Below the pieces are notes generated by a model that saw nothing but the letters and a program-made list of their open reading frames with translations, did not search any database and had not been told where the DNA came from. From assembly GCA_023053685.1 (NCBI GenBank), contig JALIGW010000003.1, positions 51,045,996 to 51,109,995 on the forward strand: a stretch of DNA of 64,000 nucleotides, given 5' to 3'. The position numbers and the translations under genes are program-made. Source of the stretch: Diadophis punctatus similis. Taxonomy: Eukaryota; Chordata; Lepidosauria; Squamata; Dipsadidae. Numbering within the stretch: position 1 is the first letter of the stretch; each line of letters begins with the position of its first letter. Positions 57,945 through 64,000 of this stretch are shown one piece after another.

Positions 57945-60028
57945 AATAATTAAACTATACCTACCACTAATAACCCCCATAACCAAGAAAAACAAATTAC
58001 CCATAACAATAAGAAAGTTCCAATCAAAAAAAAATATTTCTGGCGAAAAAACAAAACTGGCTACGTAGCTAACTTTAAAAACCGCTACAAAAACTTATGC
58101 CACTAGATAAGGACTGAATGCACCAATTATCACATCAAACAAGAGGAAAACCTTCTACGCACCAATTCCACTCGCGCCTTCTATAATTTCGTAAATAACC
58201 AACTTAAAGACTCAAAATCCATCCCACCCCTAAAAGGACCTAACAGTAATGACTGTAATGATGAAACCACTAAAGCCAACCTTTTAAACATATTCTTCGG
58301 TTCAGTCTTTGTAATCAACAATGGCTCATGCCCAATATTTCCCAGTCGTACCACAAATAATTACAACAATCGTAACACAAATTTTACAGAAGATAATGTT
58401 GAAAAAGCACTACGCAGCCTAAACCATCTCTAACTATTGGACCTGATGGACTATGTGCCTACTTCTTAAAAAAGCTTTCTTCTTCCTTAGCAGAACCTCT
58501 AAGCATAATCTTTGAAATATCTTTCAAGACCGGCTCCCTGCCCAACCTATGGTCACTAGCCACGGTCATCCCTATCTTCAAAAAAGGAGACCCCAGCTTA
58601 GTCGAAAATTATAGACCAATCTCTTTATGTTGCATCACCTGCAAAGTTATGGAATCAATCATAAACCAATCTTTTACCCTCCAGTTAGAAACAAACAACT
58701 TACTCTCTAACAAACAATTTGGTTTCAGGAAAATTTTATCCTGTAATCTGCAACTCTACACTGCAAAAACACAACTCGATCAAGGCAAAGCAATAGACGC
58801 AATTTACATAGACTTCTGTAAAGCCTTTGATTCAGTGGTGCACGACAAACTACTTCTAAAACTTGCAATCATATGGCATTTCTGGCCCCCTGCATAAATG
58901 GATAACTGCGTTCCTGTCAAACAGGCAATAAGTGGTCAAAATATCAAACGCTATATCATATCCTGTACCTGTTAACAGCGGTGTCCCCCAAGGCATCATT
59001 TTAGGGCCAACACTTTTTATACTTTACATAAATGACCTTTGCGATCATATTAAAAGTAACTGCGTTCTCTTCGCTGATTATGTAAAACTATTCAACACTA
59101 CTGACAATGCTGCTACCCTTCAAAAAGACCTTGACTATGTGTCAGAATGGTCAAACAAGTGGCAACTTCAAATCTCAACCAACAAATGCTCTGTCTTACA
59201 CATTGGCAAAAAAAATCAGAACACAAAATGCAAGCTGGATGGACACGACCTTGTAGACGACCCTCACTCTGTTAAGGACCTTGGAGTACTCATCTCTAAT
59301 GATCTAAATGCCACTGTAACAACATTGCCAAAAAAGCATTAAGAGTTGTTAACTTAATCTTGCATAGCTTCTTCTCTGGTAATATTGTACTTTTAACTAG
59401 AGCATACAAAACATTTGCTAGACCAATTCTCGAATACAGCTCATTTGTCTGGAACCCGCACTACATGTCGGACATTAATACAATTGAGAATGTCCAGAGA
59501 TATTTCACGAGAAGAGTCCTCCACTCCTCTGTTCACAACAGAATACCTTATGCCACCAGACTTGAAATTTTGGGCTTAGACAATTTAGAACTATGCCGCT
59601 TTAGGTCTGACCTAAGTGTAGTACATAAAATTATCTGCTACAATGTCCTACCTGTGAATGACTACTTCAGCTTCAACCACAACAATACACGAGCACACAA
59701 TAAATACAACCTAAAGATAAACCGCTCCAAACTCGATTGTAGAAAATATGACTTCAGCAACAGAGTGGTCAATGCCTGGAATACACTACCAGACTCTGTG
59801 GTTTCTTCCCCAAATCCCCAAAACTTTAACCTTAGACTGTCTACTGTTGACCTCACCCCATTCCTAAGAGGTCTGTAAGGGGCGTGCATAAGCACACCAA
59901 CGTGCCTACCGTCCCTGTCCTAATGTTCCCATGTACTCAAAACAGTCTCATGTATACATGTTTATACTTTCACTGTAATCTTATATATGCTTGACAAAAT
60001 AAATAAATAAATGAAAATAAATAAATAA
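57945..60028 (+). mobile_element. CR1-group LINE (Rex/L3-like), 5'-truncated
   Basis: A 2.1-kb copy covering the RT from its N-terminal part (ENYRPISLCCITCKVMESII-like text near 58600) to the 3' UTR (GGGCGTGCATAAGCACACCA; CGTGCCTACCGTCCCTGTCC) and an (AATA)n tail. The coding text falls into three open pieces separated by frame changes near 58900 and 59345. The endonuclease is missing. Confidence 0.88.
58649..59878 (+). pseudogene. CR1-group reverse transcriptase remnant
   Basis: Motif A IDAIYIDFCKAFDSVVHDK, motif B SGVPQGIILGPTLF, motif C FADYVKLF (FADD expected), then the C-terminal text RPILEYSSFVWNPHYMSDIN and NRVVNAWNTLPDSVV. The second catalytic aspartate is replaced by Tyr, and two frameshifts break the ORF, so it is dead. 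Assignment to Rex1/L3-like CR1 relatives is from remembered C-terminal and 3' UTR text. Confidence 0.85.
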
Positions 60029-60131
60029 ATGATGGTCAAAGCAGAGGAAGTAGTTGAAATCTGAGACAGGTTTCTTCAACCAATTTTATTTCTGGGAATC
60101 GAGCAGCTTAAGAATGCAGTATGTGAAAAAG
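60029..60131. repeat. right copy of the ~97-bp direct duplication
   Basis: See the left copy. It starts directly after the (AATA)n tail of the LINE and ends ATGTGAAAAAG, after which the two flanks diverge. Confidence 0.92.
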
Positions 60132-60589
60132 CCCTAAGCAAATATGAAAACAAGACTGGCAAAGTCCTAACTGGAAGTTTACAATGGATTCTGCCCAATT
60201 TCATACAGTATTTGTTACTGGCTAGTTTAAGTATAATAAACCACTCTCTCAAGTTTAACAGCCAAAGATTATACATTACTTCCCTAATTGCCTTATCCTG
60301 TTATACAGACCAAGAACAAATGAACCCATTCATTAGCATATTGCTTGCTCAAATTTCAGTTTACTAAATTGAACTTTATGACTTAAAATGATGTGAATAT
60401 CACTAAGGTTTCTTAATTATTTTCTCTTATATACCTTTTGCATGACATAAACTTACATATTAGGTTTTAAGCCGATTTGTAGCCCATGCATGTGGTCATG
60501 GACAGCTAGTAATGCAATTAATTATAGTTAATCATAAATTAACTATAATATATATTTTATATGTGGCCCAAAACAATTCCTCTTCATTC

Positions 60590-60817
60590 AATGTGGCCCA
60601 GGCAAGCCATAAGGTTGGACACCCGTGTATTAAGACTTAAAGTCCAAATTATGGCTGTCAGTTTCACTGAGCTAACCAGAAAATTATTTTGGGGCATTGT
60701 CCCGAGGCTGAAGAGTGAGTATACAAGGAAGATGAACACTATTATTAGTGTTCTCATAAAATTGTTGTACTCCGCCCTGAGTCCCTCGGGAGTAGGGCGA
60801 CCTAGAAGAACCAATAA

Positions 60818-60896
<79 letters not shown>

Positions 60897-60897
60897 A
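60590..60897 (+). mobile_element. LINE 3' tail fragment with (AATA)n
   Basis: TACTCCGCCCTGAGTCCCTC GGGAGTAGGGCGACCTAG followed by about 22 AATA units. It is the same type of tail as the L2-like element at 36120-36178 (CACCGCCCTGAGTCCCCTGG). A few bases at 60590-60630 (GGACACCCGTG) look like a decayed hAT end. Confidence 0.7.
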
Positions 60898-60940
60898 ATC
60901 ATTGATAGAAAGTGGTCTTGTGAATAGAATTTTATTTAAT

Positions 60941-61012
<72 letters not shown>

Positions 61013-61050
61013 ATCCATCCATCCTAGCCTAGCCTAGCCTAATCTTAGCT
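60820..61050. repeat. microsatellites (AATA)n, (CT)n and CCTAG pentamers
   Basis: (AATA)n to 60897, a 45-base spacer, (CT)n from 60942 to 61007, then CATCCATCCATC and CCTAGCCTAGCCTA runs. Confidence 0.93.
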
Positions 61051-61793
61051 AATCTCATCTCATCTCATCTAGCTACAGAAGCAAGATAAAAATGTTTAAA
61101 TGTGTTTAACTAGCCAATATTGAAATATTGAAAAAGGATAAAAGTTCCACAGGGGTTTCAAGATTCTGTAACACATGGTGCTATTTTGTTTGAACAATAC
61201 ATCATAAAATGACCATCAAGTGAAACTGAAACAATGGCTTTTTCTTTATCAACAGGACTTTTGGTAACAGGAGCAATTTAGAACAATGTGGCTACAGAAC
61301 ATGACATGAAGCCAAGAAGCCCACTGAAACTCTGCTATTCAAAGGATACAGCAAAGAAGACGTCTAGCACTGAGGTGGTCTGACTGCTTGAATTTACAGC
61401 TGAGACTATCCTATTTATAGACACCTCTGTTACAGTACATACCAGATAACTGGCCATTTTTATAAATATTATAATCTGTATATTGTAACTTTCTGCAAAA
61501 CATTACTGCCTTCTTTTGATTGTTTCTGTTTTTAGAGTGTCCATGAGGAAGGAATACACTTCCTAAACTCACTGGGTTCTAGTAAATTTTATTGGACCCT
61601 GGGATTTTTATTTCTTCTTTTTTCTACCCAGGGATCCACATAACAATGGAAGATGTCCTATACTGCGGTTTTTCATTCAGGCTCTGTAAAAACTTACTGA
61701 GAACATTTCTAATATGCAAGAGTAATTCAACAGAGAGGTAGTCATACATTGTGCTAATTATATAATAGTAGCATGAAACATGTTAGTCTAGTG

Positions 61794-62212
61794 CAGTGAT
61801 GGTGAACCTTTTTTCCCTCGGGTGGCGAAAGCGCGTGCGCTCTCACGCACGTGCGAGTGCCCACACCCATAATTCAATGCCTAGGGAAGGCTAAAACGGC
61901 CTTGCACGCCCCCGCAGAGGCCCTCTGGAGGCCAGAAACGGCCCATTTCCCAACTTCTGGTGGGCCCGGTAGGCCTGTTTTTCGCCCTCTCCATGTTCCA
62001 GAGGCTTCCCTGGAGCCTGAGGAGGATGAAAATGCCCCCTGGAGGCCCTCCGGAAACCTAAAATGCCCTCCCAGAGCCTTCGCGCCAGCCGAAAATCAGC
62101 TGGCCAGCGCACAGATGCACGCTGGAGCTGAGCTAGGGCAACGGCTCGCATGCCGGCAGATATGGCTCCGCGTGCCACCTGTGGCACGCGTGCCATAGGT
62201 TCGCCATCATTG
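61794..62212. mobile_element. 419-bp hAT-type element, family G
   Basis: CAGTGATGGTGAACCTTTT ... ATAGGTTCGCCATCATTG with a perfect 8-bp duplication GTCTAGTG on each side. The GC-rich interior produces chance open frames on both strands. Confidence 0.94.
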
Positions 62213-62923
62213 GTCTAGTGGTTAAGACACTAGGCTAGAAAACAATAGACTATGAGTTCAAGTGAGAAGAAAAGTCTTAAAATGAAGCAAAACTCATTTA
62301 ACAATGTCTTGCTTAGTAACAGTAATTTGAGCTCAATTATGGTTGTAGGTCAAGGATTACTTGTAATGTTGACAAAATCTTAAAGAATGAAAGGGTATAT
62401 CAGTCAGGAAAGAAGAGTTGTACCAAAAGAAGCTTCATATATTTTAGGCCTAGGTTTTGCGCAGAAGGTTTTCAAAGTTATATAAATGGAGATTGAGAAC
62501 TGGCAGATTTGTGAGGAAAATCTCTTCAAGATCAAAAGCCACACTTAGATATTTCACATCTAAAAGCAACATTTGCAAAGGGAAAACCTAACTTTTGTGT
62601 AGACATACTGCTGCGTCTCACTAATCAAACCAGGACAAAAGAAGAAGAAAGTGAAAACAGTTTTTTACTATGAAAAGATGAAAAAGCAAAAGGAGAAATC
62701 TCTGCCTCCAACTACACATAGTTTCTTCAGGCAAATTCAGACATAAAGTACTAAACAGGATATGCTTTCTACTATTTCCAACTTGCAACAAAACAAAACA
62801 AGAATGTACAAATGCCTCCAGCAAAAAAGTAACTTGTTTATTTTTCTCATAGCAAAAGACTAAGTTGCTGCTTCAGATGTTTCTAAAAACTGAAAAAGAG
62901 AACTCGAATCACCTGCACACTAC

Positions 62924-62984
62924 TTTTTGGCACTTCTGAACAATATCTGGGACCCTCTCTGATATTGTTGAGAAGTGTCAAAAA
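62924..62984. repeat. 24-bp hairpin with two mismatches
   Basis: TTTTTGGCACTTCTGAACAATATC, a 13-base loop, then GATATTGTTGAGAAGTGTCAAAAA. The stem pairs 22 of 24. Could be a tiny MITE or a miRNA-like hairpin; there is no target duplication that I can see. Confidence 0.8.
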
Positions 62985-63082
62985 GGAATGTGAAGTTGAG
63001 TCATTCTTTTCATTAACTTTATTGGTACCATCCAAAGTGGCATTACGGATTAAGGATTAAAACAGTAATGGAGCATAAATTA

Positions 63083-63252
63083 AGGTGACCAGACGTCCCG
63101 ATTTTGGCGGGACAGACCCGCTTTTTAATGATTTGTCCCGCGTCCCACCCGTCCTCTAAAAAGTCCCGATTTTTTGAAAGAATGCACGACTAGGGCATTC
63201 TTTCCAAAAATCGGCCTGCAGGCACTCGAGGACGGCCTGGCTGGGCCCAGCC

Positions 63253-63287
<35 letters not shown>

Positions 63288-63959
63288 CCTCTCAGCTCGG
63301 GCCGGCCAACGTGGGCGGCGTTGGCGGCGGGCGGGCATCCCGCGTTGACTCCTCCGGCGGCGGCTGGAAGCTGGCGGAAGAGCCGATGCCACTCTAAATT
63401 TTCGAACATCTATGAATCATCGAGCTTCAATTGAGATACTGCTGAAGCGAGGGCGGGAAAAAGTCCCTCGCGCGACATCATCACCCCGCGCCGGATGTGA
63501 AGCGCAGGCCCGACGGCCAGCTTCTGGGCGCTCCATCCTCCGGCGAGTGGGTCGCGTTAAAGCAGCGGCGGCGGTGCCAGGGCTGTGAGGGAAGGTGAGG
63601 CCGATGTCCGGCTGGGCCCTGCTCCGCTTCTCGCAGCCTTCAAGGACGTGCGTGAGGTCAGCGGGCGGCGCGGGACCCCCGGGCGGGCGGGGGGGAGGGA
63701 GGAGGAGAGCCAAGAAACGCTGGGGGCTGCTCCCCTTCCCAAGCCAGCCCAAGCCACTGCCGGCTCCCGAAGGGGAGGCGGGAGGCGAGGAAAGGCCTCC
63801 CGCTTCCCCCCCCAACCTGGACGCCGACATTAGCCGTCTTTTGCCCTCTGCGCATGCGCAGTGTTCTGCGCATGCGCAGAGGGCAAAACTCAAATGGCGG
63901 CGTCCAGGCGGTCCCGCCCCCCCGTCGGTGTCCCACTTAAAAAAAAAATCTGGTCACTT
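63083..63959. mobile_element. 877-bp TA-flanked TIR element, GC-rich
   Basis: Ends AGGTGACCAGA and TCTGGTCACTT (one mismatch) with TA at each outer side. Subterminal text GTCCCGATTTTGGCGGGAC is itself inverted. Inside: a hairpin CCCGATTTTTTGAAAGAATGC / GCATTCTTTCCAAAAATCGG, a CAG tract, and CpG-rich sequence with an inverted CTGCGCATGCGCAG pair. Open frames in it are chance. Confidence 0.82.
63252..63284. repeat. (CAG)n trinucleotide tract
   Basis: About 11 uninterrupted CAG units within the TIR element. Confidence 0.95.
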
Positions 63960-64000
63960 TAGTATAAGTTCACAAAACTCCTTTAACTGTAAAGCTGCGT

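Noticed and set aside
63417..63936. 158-codon and other ORFs at the right end, possibly a first exon with a CpG island
   Set aside because: They sit within the TIR element and span its internal inverted repeats; EIF2B3 first-exon sequence was not found in them.

Overview
The window is vertebrate genomic DNA, most likely from an advanced snake. No bacterial-style gene density is seen. It holds six well-formed GT-AG exons of one protein-coding gene on the minus strand, set in long introns packed with transposable elements. Snake identity is inferred from the repeats: CR1 copies whose 3' ends run into an (AATAG)n pentanucleotide (6940-7010 and 55380), a BovB LINE 3' end, a tRNA-derived Sauria-type SINE, L2-like LINEs, and a DIRS retrotransposon.

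The gene is EIF2B3, the gamma subunit of the translation initiation factor eIF2B. Exons in coding order are 52802-52891, 30733-30860, 29645-29835, 23279-23356, 21346-21494 and 1147-1250. They match human residues of about 190 to 435 without a gap, and every intron phase agrees across the joins. The first ~190 codons lie beyond 64000 and the last ~17 codons lie before position 1. Intron lengths are about 21.9 kb, 0.8 kb, 6.3 kb, 1.8 kb and 20.1 kb.

Layout: 1-21 kb (last complete intron) carries hAT-type MITEs with exact 8-bp target duplications, two CR1 fragments, an old RT-encoding LINE on the minus strand broken up by a SINE and microsatellites, and an RTE-like fragment. 21-31 kb holds four of the exons plus TA-flanked and hAT-type elements, a degraded BovB/RTE copy and a large tetranucleotide mosaic inside a MITE. 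33-37 kb is a nested pair: a 5'-truncated L2-like LINE inside an older antisense LINE with a YMDD reverse transcriptase. 44.07-49.93 kb is a near-intact DIRS element (gag, RT, RNase H, tyrosine recombinase) with inverted terminal repeats and an internal complementary region, inserted into an antisense L2-like copy. 54-60 kb holds a BovB 3' end, an internally deleted CR1 and a LINE flanked by an unusually long (~97 bp) direct duplication. 60-64 kb holds further microsatellites and two large TIR elements.

I did not find a clearly new multi-gene system. The most unusual observations are the complete DIRS architecture with its readable insertion site, the 97-bp duplication around a LINE, an in-frame 54-bp LINE-tail insertion inside a reverse transcriptase, a CR1 joining 5' and 3' ends with the middle missing, and several near-perfect short hairpins in the introns.
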